Source: Pelagicoccus sp. SDUM812003 (GTDB lineage Bacteria > Verrucomicrobiota > Verrucomicrobiia > Opitutales > Opitutaceae). Taken from it: 64,000 nt of DNA. Shown here in pieces: positions 17,255 to 26,077 of this stretch. The DNA lies in assembly GCF_031127815.1 (NCBI RefSeq), contig NZ_JARXHY010000001.1, forward strand, positions 310,001 through 374,000, read 5' to 3'. Each line of letters starts with the position of its first letter. The stretch's first letter is position 1. Both the position numbers and the translations under genes were made by a program. The notes beneath the pieces were generated by a model. It ran no database searches and was not told the DNA's origin. It worked only from the letters and a program-made list of their open reading frames with translations.

Positions 17255-18640
17255 CTAGTTGGCGATCGAATCGCGAAAGGAATCGATAGGGAAGTTCTTC
17301 CCTGGGCAGAGGGTGTGCTTGGGGTGGATCAGGGTGTGGGTGGTGACGCGCGAGGCAGGCACGCCGGCGCGGTTCATCAGGTACCTGACGAGGGCTTCCA
17401 GCTGATCCAGCTGCTGGCGTGTGGGGCGGTTTTTTTGGAAGTCGCCCACTAGGCAGATGCCGATGCTGATCTGGTTCAGGGCGTAGCTGGAGAGGTGTCC
17501 GCCTTGGATCTGGCGTTTCCAGCGATCGCCGATGTAGATCTCGCCGTCCTTCATGCCGTTTCCGTTTCCGATCACGAAGTGGTAGGCGAGCCCGTTTTCC
17601 ATGCGTCGCTCTTCGCGGTGGAATCGGTCCATGCCCTTGGGGGTGCCGGTGCGCGTGCCGCTGTGGTGGATGACGATGTGCTTCCACTGGTTGGACTTGG
17701 TGCGAATGGAGGCCAGCGTCTTTTGCACCGATGGATCGAGAGTCGGGTAGTGCCCGCCAGCGTGGACGTGCATGCCAGGGGTCGCCGGGACGCGAATCAC
17801 TTGGCCTACGCGAATGCGGCTCGGGTTTCGGATGTCGTTTAGGGAGGCGAGCTGGGAGGGGCTGGTCCTGAAGCGTTGGGCGATGTCGGAGAGGCTGTCG
17901 CCGTTGCGGATCCTGTAGTCGACGTACTGCGGTTCGCCGCTGGGGATGGAGAGGGTTTGCCCCACGCTGATCAAGTCCGCATCGGAAATGTTGTTGGCGG
18001 CCTTGAGTTGGGCCAGCGAGACTCCGAAACGCTGGGCGATATCGGAGAGGTTGTCCCCTTTTTGGATGGTGTAGGAGGAGATTTGGGCGCTGGCGATCGG
18101 GGCGCTGGCTCCGGGGATGACGATGGTTTGCCCGACCACGAGCTTGTTGGGATTGATGAGGCGGTTGGCGGACTTGATGTCGGAAAGGCTGACTCCGAAG
18201 CGCTTGGCGATGTCGGAGAGGTTGTCTCCACTTCGGATGGTGTAGCTCAATCCGTTCGCTGGCCCTTCGCTCTGGACTCCCGGGATGACGAGGGCTTGTC
18301 CCACTTGGAGGCGATTAGCGTTGGGGATATTGTTGGCCGCTTTGATCTCGTCCACCGTCACCCCGAAGCGTTTGGCGATATCGGAAAGGTTGTCGCCTTT
18401 TCGAATGATGTAGCTGGCTTCGCTGGGGGCGGCGATCGGGATGACGAGCCGTTGTCCGACGCTTAGCTGATCGAGGTTTGAGAGAGCGTTGGCTTCGGTG
18501 ATCGCTTCTACGGTGATATTGTAGGCCTGGGCGATTTCGGTGAGGGTCTCGCCGCGTCGCACGCGATGCTCCGTGGCCGCTGCCGCGCTGGCGCAGAGCA
18601 GGGCGAGGCTGAGAGTCGCGTATGCGAAGAGTCTGAACAT
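17255..18640 (-). CDS. N-acetylmuramoyl-L-alanine amidase with five LysM repeats
   Basis: The 461-residue exported protein starts with a signal peptide (MFRLFAYATLSLALLCASAAAA). Five LysM domains of about 45 residues follow between roughly residues 24 and 285, each with the GDNLSDIA core and a VGQ..VIP end. A short linker follows, then a PGRP/amidase_2 domain of about 150 residues: HIVIHHSGT (first zinc histidine), AYHFVIGNG, GEIYIGDRW, SIGICLVGDF and THTLIHPKHTLCPGKNFP with the second histidine and the cysteine ligand. It should cleave peptidoglycan stem peptides in the periplasm during wall turnover. It is the last gene of a yggU, SET, amidase operon, 3 bp after the SET gene. Confidence 0.93.
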   Translation of the reverse strand: MFRLFAYATLSLALLCASAAAATEHRVRRGETLTEIAQAYNITVEAITEANALSNLDQLSVGQRLVIPIAAPSEASYIIRKGDNLSDIAKRFGVTVDEIKAANNIPNANRLQVGQALVIPGVQSEGPANGLSYTIRSGDNLSDIAKRFGVSLSDIKSANRLINPNKLVVGQTIVIPGASAPIASAQISSYTIQKGDNLSDIAQRFGVSLAQLKAANNISDADLISVGQTLSIPSGEPQYVDYRIRNGDSLSDIAQRFRTSPSQLASLNDIRNPSRIRVGQVIRVPATPGMHVHAGGHYPTLDPSVQKTLASIRTKSNQWKHIVIHHSGTRTGTPKGMDRFHREERRMENGLAYHFVIGNGNGMKDGEIYIGDRWKRQIQGGHLSSYALNQISIGICLVGDFQKNRPTRQQLDQLEALVRYLMNRAGVPASRVTTHTLIHPKHTLCPGKNFPIDSFRDSIAN

Positions 18641-18643
18641 TGG

Positions 18644-19228
18644 CTATTTCGCGGCCTGCAGGGTCTTTTTCTCTTTTTTCAGGACCTTCTTGAGCTTACC
18701 CCAATCGTCGCGCCGCACGATGTAGCCGACGCAGTTTTTCGACCCGCAGCGACAAGGGTGGTCGCGCCAATGTTCCAAGGCGTAGCCGTAGTCGAAGGTG
18801 AGCTCCTCGCCTTTTTTGATGGTTCGCAAGGCGACCAGCCAGATTTCTCCTTCTACATCCTGAGCTTCGCAGTTGGGATCGCAGGAGTGATTGGCCAGGC
18901 GGGCGATGTTCCAGTCGAAGTTGCCGTCGATGTCGTGCTTGTCGTCGATTTCGAAGATGTAGACCGAGCCCACGCCTTCGGCTTGCGACTTGTCGTGCTG
19001 GTCCACTCCGCGCCGGTTGGACTCCTTTTTCGTGATGCGTTCGCCGAGGTACTGGATGATGTACTCGTCCTTGGGGATGCGCTTGGCGGCGAAGAGTCCT
19101 TGGTTGTGGATGGAGGAGCTTGCGGTGGCGACGTAGGGAAAGTCAGGCGGCTGGTTGTTTTCGTCGAGACCGATGAAGACGGGCTTTTTCTTTCTCTTAG
19201 CTTTCTTTGCTTTGGCGTCTTTGCCCAT
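18644..19228 (-). CDS. SET-domain protein lysine methyltransferase
   Basis: The 194-residue protein has a SET domain at about residues 32-150, with the cofactor/substrate motifs NHSCDPNC (113-120) and ELTFDYGY (142-149). A post-SET cysteine motif follows (CRCGSKNCVGYI, cysteines 159, 161 and 166), which with C116 or C120 would bind zinc. Flanking tails are very basic: MGKDAKAKKAKRKKK at the start and KKVLKKEKK near the end. SET proteins transfer methyl groups from S-adenosylmethionine to lysine; in bacteria the targets are mostly unknown (histone-like or ribosomal proteins are candidates). It sits between yggU (14-bp gap) and the amidase (3-bp gap). Confidence 0.92.
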   Translation of the reverse strand: MGKDAKAKKAKRKKKPVFIGLDENNQPPDFPYVATASSSIHNQGLFAAKRIPKDEYIIQYLGERITKKESNRRGVDQHDKSQAEGVGSVYIFEIDDKHDIDGNFDWNIARLANHSCDPNCEAQDVEGEIWLVALRTIKKGEELTFDYGYALEHWRDHPCRCGSKNCVGYIVRRDDWGKLKKVLKKEKKTLQAAK

Positions 19229-19242
19229 GTGCGGATCAGGAA

Positions 19243-19527
19243 TTAGCGGCTTGGGAGTCGTTGTTTCTGGCTAGCTGAGAGGCGGTTAAAGGCAATCACT
19301 TTCTGTCGGCTGCTCTCGCCGCGCAGGATGCTGATCTGGTTTTTGGATACGCCGATTCGTTTCGCCAGAAAGGAGACCAGGGCCTTGTTGGCCTTGCCGT
19401 CTTGAGCGGGGGCTTGGATGCGTATCTTCAGGGTCTGCTCGTCGATCCAGCCGACGAGTTCGCTTTTCGAGGCGTTTGGCTGTACCTTGACGTGCAGGAT
19501 GAATGGCTCTGGATGGGAACATGTCAT
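19243..19527 (-). CDS. YggU/DUF167 family protein
   Basis: The 94-residue product (ATG at 19527, giving the family length) has the YggU core: ILHVKVQPNASKSELVGW, LKIRIQAPAQDGKANKALVSFLAKRIGV and the KNQISILRGESSRQKVIAF end. The protein is small and cytosolic and its biochemical role is not established. An extra 17 codons upstream stay open, but they are arginine- and proline-rich and unlike the family. It heads the yggU, SET, LysM amidase operon. Confidence 0.88.
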   Translation of the reverse strand: MTCSHPEPFILHVKVQPNASKSELVGWIDEQTLKIRIQAPAQDGKANKALVSFLAKRIGVSKNQISILRGESSRQKVIAFNRLSASQKQRLPSR

Positions 19528-19636
19528 GGGCGGGCGAGTCAGCTGCAGAGCGAGCGGCCGCTTGGCTGCGCTGCACACTGGGTGCTTGCCTTATGGAGGG
19601 CGATTCAATTCTTAGATAGGGAGACGTGGGAAACAA

Positions 19637-20140
19637 ATGATGAACAGCAAGCTGAAGAAGGAACCGAATTTCATCGAAAAGAAGCGGCAGTGGAAGAGCA
19701 GCATGGAAAAGCCGCTGGGCCGCCGCACGTTGATCATGGTGCTGCCCGCTCTGGTGCTTTGCGTCTTCGTCATGATGTCGGCTCCGTACATCAAGCTCAT
19801 CGTGGAGAAGGTCATGGAGCCGGGCGAGCGGTTGCACCTTACGGCCCCGCTGAATTTGAAGGACGAGCCGGAAGCCCCCGTGAAGGAGGGGCCGCCGCCG
19901 AGCCCTGAGGAGGCCATGGCGAAGTTCTACCAGGACCAGTACGATCAGGAGGGATTCGACTGGCGCAGCAAGCCTCAGGTGGACGGACCGGATCTGAACT
20001 ACGCGAAGGAGAAGCCGGTGGAAGTCGCTCCGCTGAATGTGGACTTGCCGGTCACGGTGAGCCAATTGCGCAATTCTTCGGCCCAGGCGTCCCGCGAGGG
20101 CGAGCCTGAAGCGTCGACTGCCCCGCAGGTCCAGGAGTGA
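19637..20140 (+). CDS. Hypothetical single-pass membrane protein
   Basis: Not recognised. The 167-residue protein has a basic N-terminus and one membrane helix (residues about 31-52, TLIMVLPALVLCVFVMMSAP). A tail of about 110 residues follows, rich in proline, glutamate and aspartate, with low-complexity stretches (DEPEAPVKEGPPPSPEEA). The orientation by positive-inside rule puts the tail in the periplasm. The tail could bridge envelope layers, but there is no motif to support a function. It is divergent from the yggU operon and ends 42 bp before a clear terminator. Confidence 0.7.
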   Translation: MMNSKLKKEPNFIEKKRQWKSSMEKPLGRRTLIMVLPALVLCVFVMMSAPYIKLIVEKVMEPGERLHLTAPLNLKDEPEAPVKEGPPPSPEEAMAKFYQDQYDQEGFDWRSKPQVDGPDLNYAKEKPVEVAPLNVDLPVTVSQLRNSSAQASREGEPEASTAPQVQE

Positions 20141-20182
20141 AGGGCCCGGCGGAGCTTCGCTGGGACGCTCGATAGCGCGAAG

Positions 20183-20213
20183 AAAGCCCGCTAGACGAGT
20201 AGCGGGCTTTTTG
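20183..20213 (+). terminator. Rho-independent terminator
   Basis: A perfect 10-bp stem pairs AAAGCCCGCT (20183-20192) with 20201-20210 around an 8-nt loop, followed by a T-run. It ends the gene at 19637-20140 and, read on the other strand, could also end the HDOD gene that stops at 20253. Confidence 0.85.
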
Positions 20214-20252
20214 CTGATTCAGCTAGGAGGAAAGGATTGGTTTGGCGGGCGT

Positions 20253-21116
20253 CTAGCAGGCGCTGTACTTGCCTTGCAGTACGAAGTCCGCCCGTTGCAG
20301 GCTGTCGCTGACGTCGGTGACCAGATTCCAAAGCGTTTGCTCTCCCTCGCCGAGCAGATTGAGCACCAGCACGTCTGGGCCCAGGGCCTGGTCGGGCAGT
20401 TCGTCCACCTCGCGCACCACGCCGGTGATCCATTTGGAAAGGTTGAGCAGGCAAGCCATCTTGCCGGTCGTCTGGCAGTCCAGAGGCGAGTATTGGAAGC
20501 GGATCGGATCGGTGATGGAGGAGGGAAGCCCCCAGTCCGCCAGCAGGGCGTAGCTCAGACCGGACAGGTTGAAGCGTCGCAGGCGGTTGTTGAGCTCGCC
20601 GTAAAGGTCCTTTTCGAGCGCCGGTTTCCGGTAGGTCGGTTCCGACTCGAGAATCGATTGTCCGAGCGAATGAATCAGACCGATGGCGTAGGCGCGCTGC
20701 GCGTCGAGACGGTGCTTTTCCGCTAGGTTTTCCATGCAGACGGCGCAGGTGACGGCCCGTTTCCAAGCTTCGGTGGTGTAGGAAAAGGCTTCGCGCTCGG
20801 TCGTCGCAGGATAGGAGAAGAGGCCCAGCAGGTCGTACATGCGCTGAAAGCCGATGGCGGTGGCTGCCTCTTCGATGCTGGCGTAGGATTCGGTGCGGTC
20901 GCTTGATAGCTGGTTCGCTTCGCGCAGGATGCGGGTGGCGAGCAGCGGCTCCAGGCGGATCAGGGAAATGATCTCGTCCGGGTTTACGTTTCCTTCTGCG
21001 ATGAAGGCGTGCAAGCTCTTGCCAATACGATGAGCGGGGGAAAGTCGTTCGAATCGTTGCTGAAGGTCATCAACTGTGGGATTCAGTGGGTCCATGCCCA
21101 TTGGTTTCGCCAGCAA
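20253..21116 (-). CDS. HDOD domain protein
   Basis: The 287-residue protein is almost wholly one HDOD domain, a phosphodiesterase-like fold without the full HD metal site. Typical blocks are SLIRLEPLLATRILREANQL (residues about 57-76), SIEEAATAIGFQRMYDLLGL, RAYAIGLIHSLGQSIL and LLADWGLPSSITDPIRFQ. Such proteins scaffold signalling and motility or stress pathways and rarely have catalysis. The start is uncertain: ATGs occur at codons 1, 6 and 8. Its neighbour upstream on the same strand (21290-22858) is a second HDOD protein with an extra sensor domain, so the two may work together. Confidence 0.82.
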   Translation of the reverse strand: MLAKPMGMDPLNPTVDDLQQRFERLSPAHRIGKSLHAFIAEGNVNPDEIISLIRLEPLLATRILREANQLSSDRTESYASIEEAATAIGFQRMYDLLGLFSYPATTEREAFSYTTEAWKRAVTCAVCMENLAEKHRLDAQRAYAIGLIHSLGQSILESEPTYRKPALEKDLYGELNNRLRRFNLSGLSYALLADWGLPSSITDPIRFQYSPLDCQTTGKMACLLNLSKWITGVVREVDELPDQALGPDVLVLNLLGEGEQTLWNLVTDVSDSLQRADFVLQGKYSAC

Positions 21117-21289
21117 ATGCTTCCCTTGAAGCGACTTGAGAGAGAAGAGGTAATCAAGCTCAGTGGGCCGCTGCGGGCCTTGCGGTCGCTCGCGTTTTCC
21201 CGTAGCTAACCTCCTCTATGCTCTGGAGAGTAGCCTGCTCTATTTTCTGCAGGGAAACGCCTCCCTGTCGCTGGCGACTGGTCTCCGCT

Positions 21290-22858
21290 CTACATGAGGG
21301 TGATCGAGCGATCTTCCACCATCTCCTTCAGCGTGGTCAAGTGGCCGCGAATGAGGCGCAGGTAGCGCAAGTCGGTGTCCTGCAATTCGATGCTTTTGCC
21401 CATCGCGAAGCCGGCGATGATGGCGAAGAGCTTCCGATTTTGACTGACCGGGAGAATGATGAACGAGCTGACCTTGCCCGCGTTGTCGATCCACTCCGGC
21501 AGCACGGATTTTATTTTTCCGGTGTCGGTGTTTTGGATGAGGATATCCTCGCGTCGGGCGAGGCAGATGCTGAAGACGTCTCGTTTCTCCGGCGCCACCA
21601 CCGGGCGGTTCTTGATGCGACTGAAAAGGGGACCGATGCCGAAGCGCGCCGAAAAGCAATGGGTATCGAACTCTTCGCGCATGAAGACAAGGCAGTCCTC
21701 GATATCGATCGCGGTGGCGATGGCCTTGATGACGCTTTCGTACATTTCCTTCTGCACCACGGTGGAGCCGGGCACCAGTTTGGAGGAGATGGCTTCGGAA
21801 GCCTTCTGGTAGGACTCCGCTGAGTGCTCCGCCCTTTCCTCGCTATCCATTTCAGCGACGGTCTTCGGCCTCTGGCGGCGCTTGACGATGGAGGAGGCGG
21901 GCGGCTGGGGAAGCGTTTCGCCGGCCAGGCGAGCCTTTAGCTTGCTGGTGGCGCCGCCTTTTTCCTCGCTGACGCCGATGAGCTGGTTGAGCTGGTTCAG
22001 GTCCTCCTCGACCTCGATCATGGCCTGGTTGATGGTCTCTAGGCTGATCGGGATGGTTCGGCTGAACTTGGCCAGAATGTCGCTGAGCTGAGCATTGAAC
22101 TGCTCCGGCCCGACGCTTTCGTCGAAGGCGAGGCTGCTGACGTTTACCGCGAACTCCGCCATGAGCATGATCTCGTCGTCGGCGCTGGAAACGCTGCGTT
22201 CCAGGACCTCCGGCGTCACCTCGCGAAGCGAGGCCATGATGCTCTTGGGCAGGTTCGTGCTCTGCAGCAGGTAGCGGCCGAGGGCGAGCGGCGTCAATCC
22301 GAACACTTCCTTAAAGGCGTCGTCGTCTTGCATTTCCAAGGCCAGCGACCGGGCTTCTCGATACTTGTCCACGATGAAGGTCGACATGAGCAGCTTGCCG
22401 TAATTGCGCAGCGAGGAGCAGACGAAGAGCAGCTCGGTGTCCACCGAGGTCCCGCTTTCGGTCGCCAGTCGCTGGGCCAGCATGCCGCTGCAGACCGAGA
22501 GGGCGGCGATCTCCCGTTGCTCGTAGGTGTTGAGGCTTTGACCGGCGTTTTCGGCCAGCATGAGCGAAATGGCGAGGTTGCGGATCTTTTCGAATCCGAC
22601 GGTGTGGATGGCTTCGGAAATGGTGTGGATCGGCGTGCCGCTGGGATTGAACCCCATGGTGTTGGCGGCGCTGATGACCCTCTCCGTGATGGTGGGGTCG
22701 CGGCCGATCAGCTGGGACAGTTCGGAGATGGAGATGCTGAAGGCCTTGTTCGCCAGCTCTTGGATGATCTGTATGATTTCGCTGATCGCGGACGACTTGT
22801 CGTCGTCGAGTGCGGCCTCGATGGCGGCGATCGTCTTTTTGGCGAGCGGATTTGACAT
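21290..22858 (-). CDS. HDOD domain protein with C-terminal GAF-like domain
   Basis: With the ATG at 22858 the protein has 522 residues. Residues about 10-230 form an HDOD domain (ISELSQLIGRDPTITERVIS, AIHTVGFEKIRNLAISLML, SSLRNYGKLLMSTFIVDKY). A helical linker with basic patches follows (IVKRRQRPKTV). The last 150 residues look like a GAF domain (ESVIKAIATAIDIEDCLVFM, VSSFIILPVSQNRKLFAIIAGF). The ligand is unknown. A longer frame upstream of 22858 is rich in arginine, proline and histidine and is not kept. It is divergent from the RNase Y gene across 267 bp. Confidence 0.82.
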   Translation of the reverse strand: MSNPLAKKTIAAIEAALDDDKSSAISEIIQIIQELANKAFSISISELSQLIGRDPTITERVISAANTMGFNPSGTPIHTISEAIHTVGFEKIRNLAISLMLAENAGQSLNTYEQREIAALSVCSGMLAQRLATESGTSVDTELLFVCSSLRNYGKLLMSTFIVDKYREARSLALEMQDDDAFKEVFGLTPLALGRYLLQSTNLPKSIMASLREVTPEVLERSVSSADDEIMLMAEFAVNVSSLAFDESVGPEQFNAQLSDILAKFSRTIPISLETINQAMIEVEEDLNQLNQLIGVSEEKGGATSKLKARLAGETLPQPPASSIVKRRQRPKTVAEMDSEERAEHSAESYQKASEAISSKLVPGSTVVQKEMYESVIKAIATAIDIEDCLVFMREEFDTHCFSARFGIGPLFSRIKNRPVVAPEKRDVFSICLARREDILIQNTDTGKIKSVLPEWIDNAGKVSSFIILPVSQNRKLFAIIAGFAMGKSIELQDTDLRYLRLIRGHLTTLKEMVEDRSITLM

Positions 22859-23125
22859 GGGCGGGTGTGTGGGCGCGGAACGATGAGGAGGTCGACGCCG
22901 GTCGGTGCGTTGCTGGTGGGAATAATCAATCGGCTTTCGCCAGGATTGCCATTCGATTGACAGCATTTACAAAGCCTTATCAAGAGTCGGGTCGAGCTTC
23001 AAAGCGTGGATTGGGGCATTTTGCGGGCAACAATGAGTCGCTCAACTTGTTGTTGCATTGTTGCTTAAATATCGCTCATAGTGGGACTTCAAAGGGACCC
23101 CGCTAAGGTGTCTCCGTTTTTTTTT

Positions 23126-24661
23126 ATGGGAAACGACATTTGGATAGCGATCGCTTCTTTGCTCATCGGCGCCACCGCGGGGTATGTCATTTTGCTGCTT
23201 TCGATGCGTCGAGCTCGCCGGCGAGCGAAGGAGGAGGCGGATGCGCTGCTCGATATATCCCGACGGAAGGCTGAGATCGAAGCGCTCGAGGCGCGGGCCA
23301 AGGTCGAGCGCGAGATCGAGGGGTTGCGCAGCGATTTCGAGCGGGCTGAGCAGCGTTCCGAGCTGGAGATCGAGATGAAGCTCAAGGAGATTCGCTCTCA
23401 CGAGGAGTCGCTCGGCTCGCTGGATCATCAGCTGCAGCTTCGTCAACGCCAGATCGAGAAGGAGCTGGAGGAGGTGCAGTCCAGTCGTAGGAACTTGTCC
23501 GAAATGACGGCGAACCTGCAGCGCACCATGGCCAATCTCGCGTCCATGGACGTGGCCGAGATCAAGAAGGCTCTGCAGGAGCAGGTGGAGATGGATTGCT
23601 CGGAGGAGCTCAAGAAGCTGCGTCGCGAGATCATGGAGCGCTCCGAGGCGGAAATCAACCGGGAGGCCAAGCGCACTGTCCTGGCGGCCATGCAGCGCAT
23701 CGCCAGCAAGCCCAACAACGACATCACCGCCGCGGTGGTGCAGCTCCCCAACGACGAGATGAAGGGGCGCATCATCGGCCGGGAGGGTCGGAACATCAAA
23801 TGCTTCGAAACCGCTACCGGCACTACGCTGCTTATCGACGAGTCGCCCAGCATCGTTATGGTGTCGTCCTTCGATCCGGTTCGCCGCGAGATCGCCAAGG
23901 TGGCCCTCGAGCGCTTGGTATCCGATGGACGCATCCACCCCGCCACCATCGAGGAGTTCGTCGGGGAGGCCCGCAACGACGTGGACCAGATCGTGGAGGA
24001 CGCGGGTGACGCCGCGGTGCAGCAGTTGAAAATCTCCCGCTTGCACCCGGAGATCATCACATTGCTGGGCAAGCTCAAGTTTCGCACCTCCTACTCGCAG
24101 AACGTGCTGGAGCACTCGGTGGAGGTCGGCTTTCTGGCCTCGATCATCGCCTCGGAGCTGGGGCTCGATCCCAACATCGCCAAGCGCGCGGGCTTGCTGC
24201 ACGATATCGGCAAGGCCATCGACGGCGAGTACGAGGGCAGCCACGCTATCGTAGGCAGCGAGTTCGTGCAGGCTCGCGGCGAGCACGGCATCGTGGTCAA
24301 CGCGGTGGCCGCACACCACGAGGAGGTGCCGCCGGAGTCGCTTTACGCAGGTGTCGTCATTCTGGCGGACACCATTTCAGCGGTGCGTCCCGGAGCTCGA
24401 GCGGAGAGCATGACGGCCTACATCGACCGTTTGAAGGTGCTCGAGAAAGTGGCCAAATCCTTTCCCGGGGTCAGCACGGCCTACGCCATACAGGCCGGTC
24501 GCGAGGTGCGGGTCATCGTCGATCCGGATCGGGCCGACGACGAGCAAGCCCGCGATCTCTCCCGAAGGATCAGGGACGAAATTCAGGAAAAGCTGGATTT
24601 TCCCAGCTCGATCCGGGTCACCGTGGTGCGCGAGCAGCGCTTCGTGGAGACGGCCAAGTAG
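23126..24661 (+). CDS. rny: Ribonuclease Y
   Basis: The 511-residue endoribonuclease is anchored by an N-terminal helix (IWIAIASLLIGATAGYVILL). A charged coiled coil of about 150 residues follows, then a KH RNA-binding domain (MKGRIIGREGRNIKCFETAT), an HD domain with metal motif LLHDIGKAID and a distal ADTISAVRPGARAE block, then the conserved C-terminal RDLSRRIRDEIQE. RNase Y starts decay of many mRNAs at the inner membrane. The ATG at 23126 directly follows a run of T and is 15 bp after AAGGTG; a frame open further upstream is not kept. It converges on a lipoprotein gene. Confidence 0.97.
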   Translation: MGNDIWIAIASLLIGATAGYVILLLSMRRARRRAKEEADALLDISRRKAEIEALEARAKVEREIEGLRSDFERAEQRSELEIEMKLKEIRSHEESLGSLDHQLQLRQRQIEKELEEVQSSRRNLSEMTANLQRTMANLASMDVAEIKKALQEQVEMDCSEELKKLRREIMERSEAEINREAKRTVLAAMQRIASKPNNDITAAVVQLPNDEMKGRIIGREGRNIKCFETATGTTLLIDESPSIVMVSSFDPVRREIAKVALERLVSDGRIHPATIEEFVGEARNDVDQIVEDAGDAAVQQLKISRLHPEIITLLGKLKFRTSYSQNVLEHSVEVGFLASIIASELGLDPNIAKRAGLLHDIGKAIDGEYEGSHAIVGSEFVQARGEHGIVVNAVAAHHEEVPPESLYAGVVILADTISAVRPGARAESMTAYIDRLKVLEKVAKSFPGVSTAYAIQAGREVRVIVDPDRADDEQARDLSRRIRDEIQEKLDFPSSIRVTVVREQRFVETAK

Positions 24662-24721
24662 CGGCGTTTCGCGACGTTGGGATCGAGCGGAGGGCGTGAG
24701 CGCTCGACCTGGTTTCTCCGT

Positions 24722-25159
24722 CTAGACTTGGGTCGCCAGCTTGGACACCAGGTCGCTGATGGCGGCGGCGAGTTTGGCGCCCATCACCACGTTTCCATCG
24801 TGTCCCGCGATGTGCAGTTTCACCGCGAGGGGCTTGATGGACTCGATAGTGGCGAGGGCCTCGGCGTTTCCGGAAGCGTTCTTTTCCAGCTGAACCAAGG
24901 CCGCTGTGATCGCCACCTCCAGGTGATGGAACTCAACCGCTTCGCCCGCGTCCGCCGCTTTCACAGCTTCGTCGGAAAGCATCTGCAAGTGAGCGACCAA
25001 GGTCGGCTGGTCGAAGCTGACGATGTCGGCGGTTTCCCAAGCCTTGGTTTCTCGCGGCTGGGAGTGCACGTCGTCGTAGGGCGATTCGGCGCAGGCTCCG
25101 AGGAGCAGGACCGCGCTGAGCAAGGCTAGGAAAGAGGCGGTTTTGAAATGGGAGGTCAT
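24722..25159 (-). CDS. Hypothetical lipoprotein
   Basis: Function not recognised. The 145-residue protein has a lipoprotein signal: a hydrophobic leader and the lipobox LLGAC with cysteine at residue 23. The mature protein is mostly predicted alpha-helix (LVAHLQMLSDEAVKAADAGEAVEF, EVAITAALVQLEKNASGN, GAKLAAAISDLVSKLA) and could be a four-helix bundle of the cytochrome c'/imelysin shape. No CXXCH or other cofactor motif is present. It converges on rny with 60 bp between and is 36 bp from the phosphatase gene. Confidence 0.75.
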   Translation of the reverse strand: MTSHFKTASFLALLSAVLLLGACAESPYDDVHSQPRETKAWETADIVSFDQPTLVAHLQMLSDEAVKAADAGEAVEFHHLEVAITAALVQLEKNASGNAEALATIESIKPLAVKLHIAGHDGNVVMGAKLAAAISDLVSKLATQV

Positions 25160-25195
25160 CTTGGCGGAAAGGGCTTAGGTCGATTTCCAGACAGT

Positions 25196-25960
25196 CTATT
25201 GATTGAGAATGTTCATCACAGACTCGTGAAGATCCGGATTTGTTGCGACGCATGACTCGCCTTTTGCAGGGTTGTCGCCTCGCCAGTCGGTGATGACCGC
25301 TCCGGCTCCTCTCAAAATGGGCACCAAGGCCATGATGTCCCAGGGATTCATGATCGGGTCGAGCATGATGTCAGCCTTGCCGATCGCGACCAGGTAGTAG
25401 CCGAAGCAGTCGCCCCAGGTGCGGCAGAACTTGGTTTTCGCGAGCAGCTCCTCGAAGTTCGCCCCGTTCTGGTGCTTGGCGATGGATTGGATGTCGGTGG
25501 TCATGACCAGCGCATCCTTCAGCGGAACGTTGCTGCGGGCTCGGATCGGTTTCCCGTTGGCGAATGCCCGCGCGTTGTCACCGGATAGCCGCCTCCGCAC
25601 GCCCGGATAGTTGATGCTTCCGTAGAGCGGCTCTCCGTCCTTCAGCAACGCGATCATGGTGCCGAAAAGCGGGGTGCCGGCGGCGAAGGTCTTGGTGCCG
25701 TCGATCGGGTCGATGACCCATTGGTAGTCGGAAGCGGCGTTCTGCGATCCGAATTCCTCGCCCATGATGCCGTGTTCGGGGTAGAGGGTTTCGATGGCGT
25801 CGCGAATCATGGTTTCCGCTTCGCGGTCCGCGGCGGTCACCGGCGTGTCGTCGCTCTTGGAGATGACTTCCAGGTTGGGGTCGTCGAAGTAGGCGAGGAT
25901 GATGCGCTCGCTCTCCTTGCAGAGCTTGGCGGTGAAAGTGTCGAATTCTTCGAATTGCAT
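25196..25960 (-). CDS. hisN: Inositol monophosphatase family phosphatase, probably histidinol-phosphatase
   Basis: The 254-residue enzyme (ATG at 25960; the longer open frame upstream is unrelated) has the lithium-sensitive phosphatase motifs. These are TPVTAADREAE, GIMGEEFGSQ, the metal motif WVIDPIDGTKTFAAGTPLFG, and late MNPWDIMALVPILRGAGAVITDW with the last metal aspartate. TWGDCFGYYLVAIGKAD and the KTF variant of the IDGT motif are typical of HisN-type histidinol-phosphate phosphatases rather than SuhB. It would catalyse the penultimate step of histidine synthesis. No other his genes are present, so the exact substrate is inferred from motif style. Confidence 0.82.
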   Translation of the reverse strand: MQFEEFDTFTAKLCKESERIILAYFDDPNLEVISKSDDTPVTAADREAETMIRDAIETLYPEHGIMGEEFGSQNAASDYQWVIDPIDGTKTFAAGTPLFGTMIALLKDGEPLYGSINYPGVRRRLSGDNARAFANGKPIRARSNVPLKDALVMTTDIQSIAKHQNGANFEELLAKTKFCRTWGDCFGYYLVAIGKADIMLDPIMNPWDIMALVPILRGAGAVITDWRGDNPAKGESCVATNPDLHESVMNILNQ

Positions 25961-26077
25961 AGCTGGATTGACTGTGGGGCTAGGGGAAGGGGGAACAAAC
26001 ACAAAAAAAGCGTTAGTTGAGCAGAATGGACCGGTCGACCATTGCCAAGAAGAGAAAAATCCATTTGCTGCTAGGTC

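Noticed and set aside
17795-18560. Tandem DNA repeats
   Set aside because: They are the five LysM domains of the amidase gene; the repetition is at protein level and diverged at DNA level.
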